From: Mariniflexile sp. AS56 | GTDB taxonomy: Bacteria > Bacteroidota > Bacteroidia > Flavobacteriales > Flavobacteriaceae | Assembly: GCF_030552475.1 (NCBI RefSeq) | Contig: NZ_JAUPED010000013.1 | Span: 1 to 64,000 of the forward strand | Direction: 5' to 3' | DNA: 64,000 bases | Shown: one piece after another, positions 51,476-62,593 of the stretch | Numbering within the stretch: the first letter of the stretch is position 1 | Layout of the letters: each line of letters begins with the position of its first letter | Notes under the pieces: model-generated | Database searches by the model: none | Told to the model about the DNA's origin: nothing | Seen by the model: only the letters and a program-made list of their open reading frames with translations | Program-made: the position numbers and the translations under genes

Positions 51476-53068
51476 TTAGCTTAAACTTAAAGTCGATTTT
51501 GGTCTTTCATTGAAGAACTTAATAAAACTTGACGGATTTTCAACAATACCACGTTTTGAAACAAGCTTAATATCAATATTTCTTTCTTCAGCTTTAAACA
51601 GAAAATCTTCAAGAATTTCTACAATATCGTGGTCCAAATATCTAGTTTTAATAAGATCCAATTCTAAATAGGTGTCTCTTGGTAAACTGTCTAATTCTTT
51701 AAGAATCGCTCCTTTATTGAAAAATGTCACTTCTTCTGCCAAGGTCATTTTTATTTTATGTTTCCCGTTACTTTTGTCCTCGATGTGAAGAAAATGTGAA
51801 TTTTGGTAGCTTTTTAATAAGATTACTACAACACCTACCATAAGTCCTAAACTAATACCAAATAATAAATCAGTAAACACAATACCAACTACGGTTACTA
51901 TAAACGGAATCCATTGTTTCCAACCTAATTCATACATTTTTTTGAATAAAGCTGGTTTTGCTAATTTGTAACCCACAACTAAAAGGATAGAAGCTAATAC
52001 AGATAATGGAATCAGATTGAGCAAACGCGGAATTAAAATTACCGATATTAAAAGAAGAAAACCATGTAATATGGTAGATAATTTACTTTTTCCGCCAGAT
52101 TGTACATTGGCAGAACTTCTTACTATAACTTGAGTAATTGGTAAACCTCCAATTAATCCAGAAACAATATTTCCAGCACCTTGTGCAAATAACTCTCTAT
52201 TTGTAGGTGTTACGTTTTTATCTGGATCTATTTTATCTGAAGCTTCCACACATAATAAGGTTTCTAAACTTGCAACTAAGGCAATTGTGAAAGCTATAAC
52301 CCAAACGTCTGGATTTGTAATAGCTGAAAAATTTGGAAAACTAAATTGATTTAGAAAGGAGCTTGCATCTTCTGGAATTGGTACGCTTACCAAATGTTTT
52401 GGTAAAATTGCTAAACCATCATTACCATTAGTTATAAAAACATAGATAATACCAAGTACTACGGCAACAAAAGGGCCTTGTATAACTTTAAAGAATTTTG
52501 CTTTTTTAGAAAGTACTAAGTCCCAAAAAAGAATGATAGCTAAACCAATAAGTCCTATAAGCATAGAGCCTAGTGTAATGTTATCTGCGATATTCAAAAT
52601 TGCCGAAAAAGTGTTCTCTCCGGATACTTCCATAAAACTGTCTGCACCTTCTGGTTCAGCATCATATCCAAAGAAATGAGGAATTTGCTTTAATATAATA
52701 ATGATACCTATACCAGTAAGCATTCCTTTTATTACAGAGGAAGGGAAGTAATACCCGATTACTCCAGCCTTTAGTGCTCCAAAAATGATTTGGATAACAC
52801 CAGCAATAACTACGGCTACTAAAAAATTCTGGTACCCACCTAGGCTACCTATAGCGGTTAAAACTATGGCAGCTAAACCCGCAGCAGGGCCACTTACACC
52901 TACTTTAGAGCCACTTAAGCCCCCAACAACAATTCCTCCAATAATACCAGCTATTACTCCTGAAAACAGGGGTGCGCCACTGGCTAAAGCAATACCTAAA
53001 CATAAGGGTAATGCTACAAAAAACACGACAATGCTCGCTGGCAAGTCGCTTTTAATACTTTTAAACAT
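51476..53068 (-). CDS. SulP-family anion transporter, 530 aa
   Basis: The first gene of the operon. The membrane protein has DLPASIVVFFVALPLCLGIALASGAPLFSGVIAGIIGGIVVGGLSGSKVGVSGPAAGLAAIV, LLCVEASDKIDPDKNVTPTNRELFAQGAGNIVSGLIGGLPITQVIVRSSANVQSGGKSKLS (core signatures) and a short C-terminal STAS-like stretch (about 430-530, FFNKGAILKELDSLPRDTYLELDLIKTRYLDHDIVEILEDFL). This is related to BicA/SulP bicarbonate or sulfate carriers. With carbonic anhydrase in the same operon, bicarbonate is the likely cargo. The second SulP at the operon end is only distantly alike. Confidence 0.9.
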   Translation of the reverse strand: MFKSIKSDLPASIVVFFVALPLCLGIALASGAPLFSGVIAGIIGGIVVGGLSGSKVGVSGPAAGLAAIVLTAIGSLGGYQNFLVAVVIAGVIQIIFGALKAGVIGYYFPSSVIKGMLTGIGIIIILKQIPHFFGYDAEPEGADSFMEVSGENTFSAILNIADNITLGSMLIGLIGLAIILFWDLVLSKKAKFFKVIQGPFVAVVLGIIYVFITNGNDGLAILPKHLVSVPIPEDASSFLNQFSFPNFSAITNPDVWVIAFTIALVASLETLLCVEASDKIDPDKNVTPTNRELFAQGAGNIVSGLIGGLPITQVIVRSSANVQSGGKSKLSTILHGFLLLISVILIPRLLNLIPLSVLASILLVVGYKLAKPALFKKMYELGWKQWIPFIVTVVGIVFTDLLFGISLGLMVGVVVILLKSYQNSHFLHIEDKSNGKHKIKMTLAEEVTFFNKGAILKELDSLPRDTYLELDLIKTRYLDHDIVEILEDFLFKAEERNIDIKLVSKRGIVENPSSFIKFFNERPKSTLSLS

Positions 53069-53160
53069 ATTATAATAGTTATTCTACTTTGGCTATTAGA
53101 GCCAAAGGTTGTTAAACGTGATTAATAGACTTTTTATGAAAAGTCAGAAAAAAACAGAAA

Positions 53161-53460
53161 TTATAATATGATGTGCTCTGGAGGCGGGGAAATTAAATTG
53201 AGATGAGGTTTTGGATAGTTTTTAAATTGGTAACTGAAGAATCGTTGCGTTTTTAATTTAAAACCGATTATACTATCACTGTTTAATAATGAAAAAGGTG
53301 AAACCAATTTTTTAGTTTTTCCGTTTTCTTCCTCTTCTGCAATTGAATAGAAAATAGAAGTGTCAATAGAATCATCTAATACAACAATAACAGATGGCGC
53401 CATGATAAGTGCCATAAATAAAGTTGTAAAAAATATTGCTACTGCTTTTCTAATCATTAA
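53161..53460 (-). CDS. Hypothetical small membrane-anchored protein
   Basis: The 99-residue protein (ATG 53460; an upstream extension to 53496 is less likely) begins MIRKAVAIFFTTLFMALIMAPSVIVVL, a signal anchor, then a short soluble tail (DDSIDTSIFYSIAEEEENGKTKKLVSPF) and ends PPPEHIIL. It resembles small conserved flavobacterial proteins of unknown role. It lies between the SulP operon promoter region and the gltD terminator. Confidence 0.6.
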   Translation of the reverse strand, partial: LMIRKAVAIFFTTLFMALIMAPSVIVVLDDSIDTSIFYSIAEEEENGKTKKLVSPFSLLNSDSIIGFKLKTQRFFSYQFKNYPKPHLNLISPPPEHIIL

Positions 53461-53593
53461 AATGGGATTATTAGGCGCAAATATAATGTTTCGCACTTTC
53501 TATTATGTTAAATATTTTTTAAATGATTTAATATTTTTTCCATTTTGATGTTTTTGTGGGTTTAGTCTAGTATCCTTATTGATATAGCATAAA

Positions 53594-53625
53594 AAAGCCC
53601 TCTATTACGAATAATAGAGGGCTTT
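53594..53625 (-). terminator. Terminator of gltBD operon
   Basis: AAAGCCCTCTATTA and TAATAGAGGGCTTT pair around CGAA, with T-run on the minus strand, 20 bases after the gltD stop. Confidence 0.92.
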
Positions 53626-53644
53626 CTGAGATTAATATGAGTTT

Positions 53645-55108
53645 CTATAAAGCTACTAAATCACCTGTCTCATTTTTAGAAGGTAAATCTGATTTGCCTT
53701 CTAAATAAAGATCTACTTGACGTGCTGCTTCACGACCTTCTGAAATTGCCCAAACAATTAATGATTGTCCTCTTCGCATATCACCAGCGGCAAATATGTT
53801 AGGGATGTTTGTTTGGTATTTACCGTATTCTGCTTTGTAGTTAGAACGGGCATCTTTTTCAAGGCCTAATTTATCTGCAATAGTGCTTTCTGGACCTGTA
53901 AATCCTAGGGCAAGTAATGCTAAATCACAAGGCCATGTTTTTTCAGTACCTGCAACCTCAATTAATTGAGGACGTTCTCCAGGAACCATTTTCCATTCAA
54001 CGTTTACAGTTTTTAAAGCTGTTAATTTACCATTAGCGTCCTTAACAAACTCTTTGGTGTTTATTAACCAGTTACGCTCAACACCTTCTTCATGTGATGA
54101 AGATGTTTTTAATTGTAATGGCCAGAAAGGCCAAGGCGTTGTAGGTGAACGGTGCCCTGGTGGTTTTGGCATAATTTCGAAATTCACTACCGATTTTGCA
54201 CCGTGACGGTTTGATGTTCCAACACAATCTGATCCTGTATCTCCACCACCAATTACGATAACATTTTTATCGGTTGCTAAAACTTGGTCTGTAACCTCTT
54301 TACCAAATAATACTTTGGTTTGTTGCGTTAAGAAATCCATAGCTTGTACTACACCATCTGCATCTGCTCCAGGTGTTGGCAACGCTCTTCTTTCTGTAGC
54401 TCCACCACAAAGTACGACAGCGTCAAAACTTTTAAGGTCTTCAACATCGTAATTTACACCAACATTTACATTGGTTTTAAAGGTGATACCTTCAGCCTCT
54501 AAAATAGCGATTCTACGGTCTATGATGCCTTTTTCCATTTTAAAGTTAGGGATACCATAACGTAGTAAGCCTCCAACTTCATCATCTCTTTCAAAAACGG
54601 TTACTGTATGACCTGCTCTATTTAATTGTTGCGCTGCAGCTAAACCAGCAGGACCAGAACCAACAACTGCTGTTGTTTTTCCTGTTCTCACTTTAGGTGG
54701 TTGTGGTTTTATCCAACCTTCCTTAAAGGCACGCTCTACAATTTGTTTTTCTATATTTTCAATAGAAACGGGGTCTTCAATAATACCTAATACACACGAT
54801 TTCTCACAAGGTGCAGGGCATAAACGACCTGTAAACTCTGGAAAATTGTTTGTAGAATGTAATAACCAAGAGGCTTTTTGCCATTCACCTTGGTGGACCA
54901 TGTGATTGAAATCTGGTATTAAATTACCAAGTGGGCAACCACTGTGGCAAAAAGGAATACCACAATCCATACAGCGTGATCCTTGTTTTGTAATTTCCGC
55001 ATCGTCTAAAGGAACGGTAAATTCTTTATAATGTTTTACACGCTCTTTTGCTGGCGCATAACTTTCATCTTGTCTTTCAAATTCTTTAAATCCTGTTACT
55101 TTTCCCAT
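53645..55108 (-). CDS. gltD: Glutamate synthase small (beta) subunit
   Basis: The 487-residue FAD/NADPH subunit has N-terminal Fe-S cysteines (SRCMDCGIPFCHSGCPLGNLIPDFN, about 42-66; LCPAPCEKSCVLG about 95-107), an FAD-binding GSGPAGLAAAQQLNRAGHTVTVFERDDEVGGLLRYGIPNFKM and a NADPH-binding GGGDTGSDCVGTSNRHG, and the C-terminal AAGDMRRGQSLIVWAISEGREAAR. It passes electrons from NADPH to GltB. It starts 4 bases after gltB. Confidence 0.96.
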   Translation of the reverse strand: MGKVTGFKEFERQDESYAPAKERVKHYKEFTVPLDDAEITKQGSRCMDCGIPFCHSGCPLGNLIPDFNHMVHQGEWQKASWLLHSTNNFPEFTGRLCPAPCEKSCVLGIIEDPVSIENIEKQIVERAFKEGWIKPQPPKVRTGKTTAVVGSGPAGLAAAQQLNRAGHTVTVFERDDEVGGLLRYGIPNFKMEKGIIDRRIAILEAEGITFKTNVNVGVNYDVEDLKSFDAVVLCGGATERRALPTPGADADGVVQAMDFLTQQTKVLFGKEVTDQVLATDKNVIVIGGGDTGSDCVGTSNRHGAKSVVNFEIMPKPPGHRSPTTPWPFWPLQLKTSSSHEEGVERNWLINTKEFVKDANGKLTALKTVNVEWKMVPGERPQLIEVAGTEKTWPCDLALLALGFTGPESTIADKLGLEKDARSNYKAEYGKYQTNIPNIFAAGDMRRGQSLIVWAISEGREAARQVDLYLEGKSDLPSKNETGDLVAL

Positions 55109-55112
55109 GACA

Positions 55113-58100
55113 TTATGCTATTGTTAGTTCTTCTACCATTTGTTCTTCAGTCTCTAAGCGTATTAAAGCTTTTTTGTATTCGATAGGCATCACTTTCACA
55201 AAGTTTTTTAAACTAGTTTCCCAGTTTGCTAATAATTCTTGACCTCGGTTACTATTTGTATATAGAACATGTTTTTCAATCAATGCTTTTAAATCTTTAG
55301 CATCTTCATTTAAAACTTCTTCAAATTCTATTGTTTCTGTGTTACATAAACCGTTTGTGAATTTATTTTCAGGGTCATATACATATGCAATACCACCACT
55401 CATACCTGCAGCAAAGTTTCTTCCGGTTGTACCTAGAACAACTACTTTACCACCAGTCATATACTCACAACCGTGATCTCCCAGACCTTCTACAACTGTA
55501 ATAGCACCAGAGTTTCTTACTGCAAAACGCTCACCAGCAATACCATTAATATAAGCTTCACCTTGCACGGCGCCGAATAAACAAACGTTACCAACTATGA
55601 TGTTGTTTTCTGCAATGAAATCGGCTTTTGTAGGTTTCTTTATAATTAATTTGGCTCCAGATAAACCTTTACCTAAGTAATCATTCGTATTTCCTTCTAA
55701 AATAAATGTTAAACCATTCGCTCCAAAAGCACCAAAACTTTGACCCGCAGATCCTGTAAAGTTGATATTAAGTGTGTCTTCAGGTAAACCTAAATGACCA
55801 TATATTTTAGAAATTTCATTACTAACGATAGCACCCACAGTACGGTTTGTATTGTGTATTGGGTATGCCAAAGTCATTTTCTCTTTTCTATATAAAGCTC
55901 TGTGAGAATCTTTTAATATTTTAAAATCAAGAACGTCTTCTAAATTATGATCTTGTTTTTCAGTGTTTTTAACAGTTTTAAGCTTGTAAGCTTCTGGTCT
56001 GTGTAAAATCGCCGATAAATCTAAACCTTTAGCTTTGTAATGAGTTATAGCTTTGTTCGCATTAATTTTGTGGGTTTGCCCAACCATTTCTGCTAAAGTT
56101 CTAAACCCTAATTGTGCCATAATAGCTCTTAATTCTTCAGCAATATAGAAGAAGAAGTTAATAACATGTTCTGGTGTACCTTTAAAGTTTTTACGTAACT
56201 CTTTATCTTGAGTTGCGATACCTACTGGACATGTATTTAAGTGACACTTACGCATCATAATACAACCAGAAGCAACAAGAGGAGCGGTTGCAAAACCAAA
56301 TTCTTCTGCACCAAGTAAAGCAGCAATAGCAACATCACGACCTGTTTTTAATTGGCCATCACATTCTACAACGATACGGCTTCTTAAGTTGTTTAATACT
56401 AAAGTTTGTTGTGCTTCGGCTAAACCAAGTTCCCAAGGTAAACCTGCGTGTTTTAATGATGTTAAAGGAGAAGCTCCTGTTCCACCATCATAACCAGCAA
56501 TTAATACGACATCGGCTTTGGCTTTTGCTACACCAGCAGCAATAGTACCAACACCAACTTCAGATACTAATTTTACATTAATTCTAGCTTCGCGATTCGC
56601 GTTTTTTAAATCGAAAATTAATTGTGCTAAATCTTCAATAGAGTAAATATCGTGATGCGGTGGCGGTGAAATCAATCCAACAAATGGGGTTGAGTTACGT
56701 GCCGCAGCAATCCATGGTAATACTTTTTCGCCAGGTAATTGTCCGCCTTCACCAGGTTTTGCTCCCTGAGCCATTTTTATTTGAATTTCCTTCGCGTTGG
56801 TTAAGTAATGTGATGTTACACCAAAACGGCCAGAAGCTACTTGTTTAATAGCCGAGTTACGACTATCCCCATTTAAATCTGGATGGAAACGTTTTCTATC
56901 TTCTCCACCTTCACCAGAGTTTGATTTACCACCAATACGGTTCATCGCAATGGCTAAGTTTTCATGTGCTTCTCTAGAGATAGACCCGTAAGACATGGCT
57001 CCCGTTTTGAAACGTTTTACAATATCAGTCCATGGTTCTACTTCTTCTAATGGAATTGGGTCTAATTTGTCAAATTCAAATAAACCACGAATCGTCATTA
57101 AATTTTCAGCCTGCTCGTTTATGGCTTTTGCATATACATCATAACTTGCTTGGTCACTTAACCTTACAGCTTGTTGTAATTTAGAAACAGTAGTTGGGTT
57201 AAACATATGGCGTTCACCATTACGTCTCCATCTGTAGTCTCCACCAATATTTAAGCCTAAACGTTTGTCAATTAAGTTGTCTGGGTAGGCGTATTTATAA
57301 CGTTCGTTAATTTCTTTTTCAATTTCATACAAACCAATACCTTCTATTCTTGAAGCTGTATATGGGAAGTATTTTTCAACAAATGAAGAGCTGAATCCAA
57401 CTATTTCGAAAATTTGAGAACCTCTGTACGAGTGAAGCGTAGAGATTCCAATTTTATTCATAACTTTTAATATACCAGAACCAATCGCTTTGTTGAAGTT
57501 ATTCACCGCTTTTTGCTCATCCATACCTGTGATGAAGCCTTCTTTTACTTGCGATCTAATAATTTCGTTTACCATATAAGGGTTAATAGCACTTGCACCA
57601 TAACCAAATAAAGTAGCAAAATGATGTGGTTCACGAGGCTCTGCAGATTCGATAATGATATCGAAATAAGAACGCTTACGTAAACGGTTCATTTGATGAT
57701 TTACATAAGAACAGGCTAGTAAAGCAGGAATTGGTGCGAATTCTTTATTAACACCTCTATCTGAAAGGATGATGATGTTGGCACCTCTATCAATGGCTTT
57801 AGAAACTTGAATAATCATTTCTTCTAAAGCATCTTCTAAACCATTAAGCCCTTGTGCTTTTGGATATAAAATATGAATAGTTTCGGCTTTAAAAGCTTCA
57901 ATTGAAATGCTTCTTATTTTTTCTAAATCGTCATTAGAAATAACAGGGTTTTGAATTCTTAATTTTCTACACTGTCTTTCTGTAATGCTGAAAATGTTTC
58001 TATCTTTTCCTAGATTTAAACTAATATCTGTTACAATTTCTTCACGAATACCATCCAAAGGTGGGTTGGTAACTTGCGCAAATAATTGTTTGAAGTAATT

Positions 58101-59627
58101 TGAGATTAATTGAGGTCTGTCTGATAATACAGCTAAAGGCGTATCGATTCCCATAGATCCTAATGCCTCTTTACCTGCAACCGCCATTGGCGTAATGACT
58201 TCTTGAATATCTTCGAACGTATAGTTGAATAAACGTTGTCTTGTTTTGATATCGATGGTTTCGATTGGGCATGTGTCATTCGTATAAGGCACATCTTTTA
58301 AATGTAATCTTGTTTTATCTAACCATTCTTTATAAGGTCTTTCAGAAACAATTTTACTTTTAATCTCTTCATCTTCAATAATGCGGCCTTTGTTCATGTC
58401 TACCAAGAACATTTTTCCTGGCTCTAATCTACCATGTCTTTCTACATCTTCTGGAGCAATTTCTACCACACCAATTTCTGAGGCCATGATTAATTTACCA
58501 CTTTTTGTAATGGTATATCTTGAAGGTCTTAAACCATTTCTATCAAGTAATGCACCAATATAATCACCATCTGTAAATGGTACCGATGCTGGACCATCCC
58601 AAGCTTCCATAATACAAGCGTTGTATTCGTAAAATGCTTTACGTTCTGGAGACATGGTTTGGTGTTTTTCCCAAGCTTCAGGAATCATCATCATCATGAT
58701 TTCTGGTAAAGATCTGTCAGTATGAGTTAATAACTCAACTACCATATCCATAGAAGCAGAATCTGATTTTCCTGGTAATATAATTGGGAATAATTTTTCT
58801 ATTTGCGGACCGAAAACTTCACTTTTCATGATTTCTTCACGTACACGCATTCTACTTACGTTACCACGAAGTGTGTTTATCTCACCATTTTGACACATAA
58901 AACGGAATGGTTGTGCTAATTCCCAAGTAGGCATTGTGTTGGTAGAGAAACGTTGGTGCACTAGCGCCAAACGTGTAACTAAGTCGATTTGTTGTAAATC
59001 GGTATAATAAGGTCCGATATCTTCAGGCATGATAATACCTTTATAGATAAGGGTTGTTGTAGATAAACTTGGTAAGTAGAAATAACCACTTTCAGAAATT
59101 TTTGAGTTTCTAATAGTGTGTTCTGTAATTTTACGGGCAGCAAATAATTTAGCTTTAAATACAGCTTCTGTTATTTGTTCTGTTTTCCCAACAAAAAGTT
59201 GTTCAATATTAGGCTCAGAAGCAAGTGCAATTTCTCCTAATTGTGTAGAATCTACAGGAACTTTTCTCCATCCTAGAATAGCAAGTCCTTGTTCTTTTAT
59301 TTCTTTTTCAAAAGTGTCTTTGCAAAATTGATATTGGTTAAGTACTTTGGGTAAAAATACCATACCTACCGCGTATTCCCTTTGTTCTGGAATACCAAAA
59401 TCACATACGCGTTTAAAATAATCGTGAGGTATATCAATTAATAAACCAGCACCATCTCCGGTTTTTCCATCAGCACTTACACCACCACGGTGTTCTAACT
59501 TCACTAGAATTTCTAACGCGTCGTGGATAATTTGATTTGTTTTCTCTCCTTTAAGATTACAAATAAAACCTGCACCACAGTTTTCGTGTTCGAATTCAGG
59601 CAAATACATTCCTTGTTTCTTCAGCAT
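55113..59627 (-). CDS. gltB: Glutamate synthase large (alpha) subunit
   Basis: The 1504-residue NADPH-GOGAT subunit converts glutamine and 2-oxoglutarate into two glutamates. A short propeptide ([16 protein letters not shown]) precedes Cys17 (ENCGAGF), the amidotransferase nucleophile exposed after cleavage. The FMN/synthase domain includes [46 protein letters not shown] and the 3Fe-4S cysteines ([19 protein letters not shown]). The C-terminal GXGXG beta-helix repeats finish it ([24 protein letters not shown]). Chosen start is ATG 59627, not the earlier TTG. gltD follows after 4 bases. Confidence 0.97.
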   Translation of the reverse strand: MLKKQGMYLPEFEHENCGAGFICNLKGEKTNQIIHDALEILVKLEHRGGVSADGKTGDGAGLLIDIPHDYFKRVCDFGIPEQREYAVGMVFLPKVLNQYQFCKDTFEKEIKEQGLAILGWRKVPVDSTQLGEIALASEPNIEQLFVGKTEQITEAVFKAKLFAARKITEHTIRNSKISESGYFYLPSLSTTTLIYKGIIMPEDIGPYYTDLQQIDLVTRLALVHQRFSTNTMPTWELAQPFRFMCQNGEINTLRGNVSRMRVREEIMKSEVFGPQIEKLFPIILPGKSDSASMDMVVELLTHTDRSLPEIMMMMIPEAWEKHQTMSPERKAFYEYNACIMEAWDGPASVPFTDGDYIGALLDRNGLRPSRYTITKSGKLIMASEIGVVEIAPEDVERHGRLEPGKMFLVDMNKGRIIEDEEIKSKIVSERPYKEWLDKTRLHLKDVPYTNDTCPIETIDIKTRQRLFNYTFEDIQEVITPMAVAGKEALGSMGIDTPLAVLSDRPQLISNYFKQLFAQVTNPPLDGIREEIVTDISLNLGKDRNIFSITERQCRKLRIQNPVISNDDLEKIRSISIEAFKAETIHILYPKAQGLNGLEDALEEMIIQVSKAIDRGANIIILSDRGVNKEFAPIPALLACSYVNHQMNRLRKRSYFDIIIESAEPREPHHFATLFGYGASAINPYMVNEIIRSQVKEGFITGMDEQKAVNNFNKAIGSGILKVMNKIGISTLHSYRGSQIFEIVGFSSSFVEKYFPYTASRIEGIGLYEIEKEINERYKYAYPDNLIDKRLGLNIGGDYRWRRNGERHMFNPTTVSKLQQAVRLSDQASYDVYAKAINEQAENLMTIRGLFEFDKLDPIPLEEVEPWTDIVKRFKTGAMSYGSISREAHENLAIAMNRIGGKSNSGEGGEDRKRFHPDLNGDSRNSAIKQVASGRFGVTSHYLTNAKEIQIKMAQGAKPGEGGQLPGEKVLPWIAAARNSTPFVGLISPPPHHDIYSIEDLAQLIFDLKNANREARINVKLVSEVGVGTIAAGVAKAKADVVLIAGYDGGTGASPLTSLKHAGLPWELGLAEAQQTLVLNNLRSRIVVECDGQLKTGRDVAIAALLGAEEFGFATAPLVASGCIMMRKCHLNTCPVGIATQDKELRKNFKGTPEHVINFFFYIAEELRAIMAQLGFRTLAEMVGQTHKINANKAITHYKAKGLDLSAILHRPEAYKLKTVKNTEKQDHNLEDVLDFKILKDSHRALYRKEKMTLAYPIHNTNRTVGAIVSNEISKIYGHLGLPEDTLNINFTGSAGQSFGAFGANGLTFILEGNTNDYLGKGLSGAKLIIKKPTKADFIAENNIIVGNVCLFGAVQGEAYINGIAGERFAVRNSGAITVVEGLGDHGCEYMTGGKVVVLGTTGRNFAAGMSGGIAYVYDPENKFTNGLCNTETIEFEEVLNEDAKDLKALIEKHVLYTNSNRGQELLANWETSLKNFVKVMPIEYKKALIRLETEEQMVEELTIA

Positions 59628-59636
59628 AATCAACAA

Positions 59637-60087
59637 ATATTGGTTTAAAACTTGAGTTGAAACGCTAAGATATGACCTTGTTCTTGAATAACAATAGGGG
59701 GCAATTCATTATTTCGATTTTAGAAGGGATGTTTGGCTAAAAATAATTATATGTTAATAATAAAGTGATTTTTTAATAAATATTCAACACCTATTATTAA
59801 TGAATAAATAAAGAATAGTGAAATTATGTTAAGAATTGCTTGAATTAATAAGGATAAAACCAATAAATAACGGAAAATACTGACAATTATTCAATTTGGG
59901 TGTTTAGTAAAAAATCAAAATATTAAAAAAATCATGAGTCACCCTTTAAAAATTGGGGTTAAAATTGAAATATTCGTAAAAAGTAGACAAATAACCCTGT
60001 TTTTTATGGGGGGTAATAATTTTTAACATAGTTTTGGGTCATTCTTAAGGAACATAACCAAGATTAATAACTTAAAAATTACACATT
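59637..60087. other. Divergent promoter region between gltB and the porin
   Basis: 451 AT-rich bases with no gene. It holds runs such as AACCAATAAATAACGG and GGTTAAAATTGAAATATTCG but no box matching TAnnTTTG at a firm position, and no sigma-54 TGGC-N8-TTGC site. Control of gltB and porin-amt from here is inferred from the divergent layout. Confidence 0.6.
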
Positions 60088-61098
60088 ATGAAAAAATTAC
60101 TGACCCTTTCAATGCTTTTTATGGCAACTATATTATTTGCTCAAGAAGAAACACCTGCTCCTACATTTAGTTTTAGCGGAAGTGTTGATGCTTATTACAG
60201 AGCAAATTTATCAGGGCCACAATTGCAAGCACCAGGATCATCATTTGCTAATTTGCCAGGATTTGCTTTAGGTATGGCTAATGTAATAGCTTCTTACGAA
60301 GGTGAAAAAGTAGGTTTCGTTGCCGATTTAGTATTTGGCCCAAGAGGTACCGATGCTATTTTTGCTTCACCAATGTATTCTGCAACAGGAAATATAGTAA
60401 ATCAATTATATGCTTACTGGAATGTGAGTGAAAGCGTTAAATTAACAATGGGTAACTTTAACACCTTTTTAGGGTATGAAGTAATTTCGCCTTCAGCTAA
60501 CTTTAACTATAGTACATCTTATTTATTCTCTTACGGGCCATTTAGTCATACAGGTTTGAAAGCAGATTTTACTTTATCTGACGATTTCAGCTTAATGTTA
60601 GCAGTAATGAATGATACTGATTTAACAGAATTTAACCCAACGGGTGATTATGCTTTTGGAGCGCAATTAGGATACAAAGGACAATTCTTAAACTTATTAG
60701 TAGATCCTTCTTTTACTGAGATAGATTTTACTGGTGGTTTTGATGTAACAGATTCCTTCTTTTTTGGAATAAACGCAGCTTATTTAACACTTGAAAATAA
60801 CGGTGGTGGTTTTGCTGGTGGTGCTTTGTATCCACAGGTTGCTTTAAACGAAACGTTCACACTTGGTTTAAGAGCTGAATATTTTGTTGAAGATGGTGCA
60901 TTTGGTGCTATTGGTACTGGTGTTGCAGATTCTAGTGTATTTGCGACTACTTTAACAGGAAGCTTTGCTATTGATAATTTAACAATCAAACCAGAACTTC
61001 GTTTAGATTCTGCTTCAGATGATGCTTTCTTAGATAACAACTTAGCAGGAACAAAAAGCTTAAGCTCTTTTGTATTAGCTGCTATATATTCTTTCTAA
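60088..61098 (+). CDS. Outer membrane porin-like protein
   Basis: The 336-residue protein has a signal peptide (MKKLLTLSMLFMATILFAQ), then amphipathic beta strands (FSFSGSVDAYYRANLSGP, VGFVADLVFGPRG, NQLYAYWNVSESVKLTMGNFNTFLGYEVISPSANFNYSTSYLFSYGPFSHTGLKADF, LGLRAEYFVEDG, LSSFVLAAIYSF at the C-terminus with terminal Phe). This is a Bacteroidota porin (bbp2-type). Upstream of an amt operon it may carry ammonium or small N compounds; inference. Confidence 0.86.
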   Translation: MKKLLTLSMLFMATILFAQEETPAPTFSFSGSVDAYYRANLSGPQLQAPGSSFANLPGFALGMANVIASYEGEKVGFVADLVFGPRGTDAIFASPMYSATGNIVNQLYAYWNVSESVKLTMGNFNTFLGYEVISPSANFNYSTSYLFSYGPFSHTGLKADFTLSDDFSLMLAVMNDTDLTEFNPTGDYAFGAQLGYKGQFLNLLVDPSFTEIDFTGGFDVTDSFFFGINAAYLTLENNGGGFAGGALYPQVALNETFTLGLRAEYFVEDGAFGAIGTGVADSSVFATTLTGSFAIDNLTIKPELRLDSASDDAFLDNNLAGTKSLSSFVLAAIYSF

Positions 61099-61130
61099 AA
61101 GAAGATAAATATGAAATAACCAATCAATTA

Positions 61131-61179
61131 AAAGAAAATAGAGCAATGCCTTAACTCTCAAGGGGGCTCTATTTTCTTT
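61131..61179 (+). terminator. Hairpin between porin and amt1
   Basis: AAAGAAAATAGAGC (61131-61144) and GCTCTATTTTCTTT (61166-61179) are a perfect 14-bp inverted repeat with a 21-base loop. Terminator or attenuator. Confidence 0.8.
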
Positions 61180-61203
61180 ACCAACCCTTAAAAATTTATT
61201 ACT

Positions 61204-62487
61204 ATGTCGATATTTAATACGTCTCTTTTAATTCAAGATACTGCCGCTATAGAAGGCGATATGGGAATGCTTTGGATGCTAATTTCTGGTATTCTAGTTT
61301 TCTTTATGCAAGCAGGATTTTTCTTAGTAGAATCTGGAATGACCGATTCTAAAAATGCAGTAAACATCGCCATGAAAAATTTCTTAGACATCGCAGTAGG
61401 CTCCTTGGCTTTCTGGTTTGTTGGATATTCTTTAATGTATGGTGCAGATGCTTCTGGTGGTTTTTTCCATTGGGGAGGTTTTACTTTCTCTCAAGGAGCA
61501 GCCGATTTATTTTTCCAAACGGTATTTGCCGCAACCGCCGCAACTATAGTTTCTGGAGCAATTGCTGGAAGAACGAAGTATACAACTTACGCTATTTTTA
61601 GTATCATGATGACGGCTCTTATCTACCCTATCGCTGGTGGATGGGAATGGAATGGAGGCTGGTTAAATAATACCGATGGCATTATGCCTGCAGAATTTAT
61701 TGATTTTGCTGGATCTTCAATTGTACACTCTGTAGGAGGTTGGGCGGCATTAGTTGCTGCTTGGATGGTTGGACCACGAATTGGTAAATTCCTTAACGGG
61801 AAACCTGTTGAGATGCATGGTCACAATCAAATGTATGCTACTTTAGGTGTTTTTATCCTTTGGTTAGGTTGGTTTGGTTTTAATGGGGGGTCTCAATTAG
61901 CTTGGGGTGGTGATGATGCTACGGCAGCTGCTCAAGTGGTGCTTGTTACTAATTTAGCTGCTTCGGCTGGAGCCTTAGGTGCTTTATTCTTTACTTGGTT
62001 TAAAAACGGAAAACCAAATTTAGGAATGACTTTAAACGGGGCACTTGCTGGTCTTGTAAGTATTACGGCTGGTTGTGGTAACATGACAGAAGGTGGTGCT
62101 GTGTTAGCAGGATTAATAGGGGGATTACTTGTAGTGTTTTCAATAGGTTTTGTTGAGAAAACTTTAAAAATTGATGATGCTGTTGGTGCTATTTCCGTAC
62201 ACGGAGTTGCTGGTGCTTGGGGTACTTTAGTTATAGGTCTTTGGGGTGTAGATGGTGATGTTGGAATTGGACTTTTTAACGGTGGTGGTGCTGCTCAATT
62301 AGGTGCTCAAACTATAGGTGTATTAGCATATGCGGTATGGTCCATAGGTTTGTCATATATATTCTTGCTTATTTTGAAGAAGACTATTGGTTTAAGAGTT
62401 TCAGAGGCTGAGGAGATTGCAGGTCTTGATATTTCAGAACATGGTTCTTTAGCATACCCAGGAAAGAGACAAAGAGAAATAGAATAA
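61204..62487 (+). CDS. amt: Ammonium transporter (Amt), first copy
   Basis: The 427-residue channel for NH3/NH4+ has 11 TM helices. Seen: DMGMLWMLISGILVFFMQAGFFLVESGMTDSKNAVNIAMKNF, TVFAATAATIVSGAIAGRTK, DFAGSSIVHSVGGWAALVAAWMVGPRIG (twin histidine-like and Phe gate region), HNQMYATLGVFILWLGWFGFNGGSQ and DAVGAISVHGVAGAWGTLVIGLWG with the second conserved His. It lies between the porin and glnK. A cleavable signal is not obvious. Confidence 0.95.
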   Translation: MSIFNTSLLIQDTAAIEGDMGMLWMLISGILVFFMQAGFFLVESGMTDSKNAVNIAMKNFLDIAVGSLAFWFVGYSLMYGADASGGFFHWGGFTFSQGAADLFFQTVFAATAATIVSGAIAGRTKYTTYAIFSIMMTALIYPIAGGWEWNGGWLNNTDGIMPAEFIDFAGSSIVHSVGGWAALVAAWMVGPRIGKFLNGKPVEMHGHNQMYATLGVFILWLGWFGFNGGSQLAWGGDDATAAAQVVLVTNLAASAGALGALFFTWFKNGKPNLGMTLNGALAGLVSITAGCGNMTEGGAVLAGLIGGLLVVFSIGFVEKTLKIDDAVGAISVHGVAGAWGTLVIGLWGVDGDVGIGLFNGGGAAQLGAQTIGVLAYAVWSIGLSYIFLLILKKTIGLRVSEAEEIAGLDISEHGSLAYPGKRQREIE

Positions 62488-62502
62488 GTTATTTAATAAT
62501 AA

Positions 62503-62540
62503 TTTAAAAGATGCCTTAAGCAATTAAGGCATCTTTTAAA
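62503..62540 (+). terminator. Terminator after amt1
   Basis: TTTAAAAGATGCCTTAA pairs perfectly over 17 bp with TTAAGGCATCTTTTAAA around GCAA. Confidence 0.9.
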
Positions 62541-62593
62541 TAAGTAAAAATTAAACATAGGTTTATTTAGTACAACTAAACAATAATGATATT

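Noticed and set aside
59637-60087. Sigma-54 promoter in the gltB-porin spacer
   Set aside because: No TGGC-N8-TTGC pair was found on either strand by eye.
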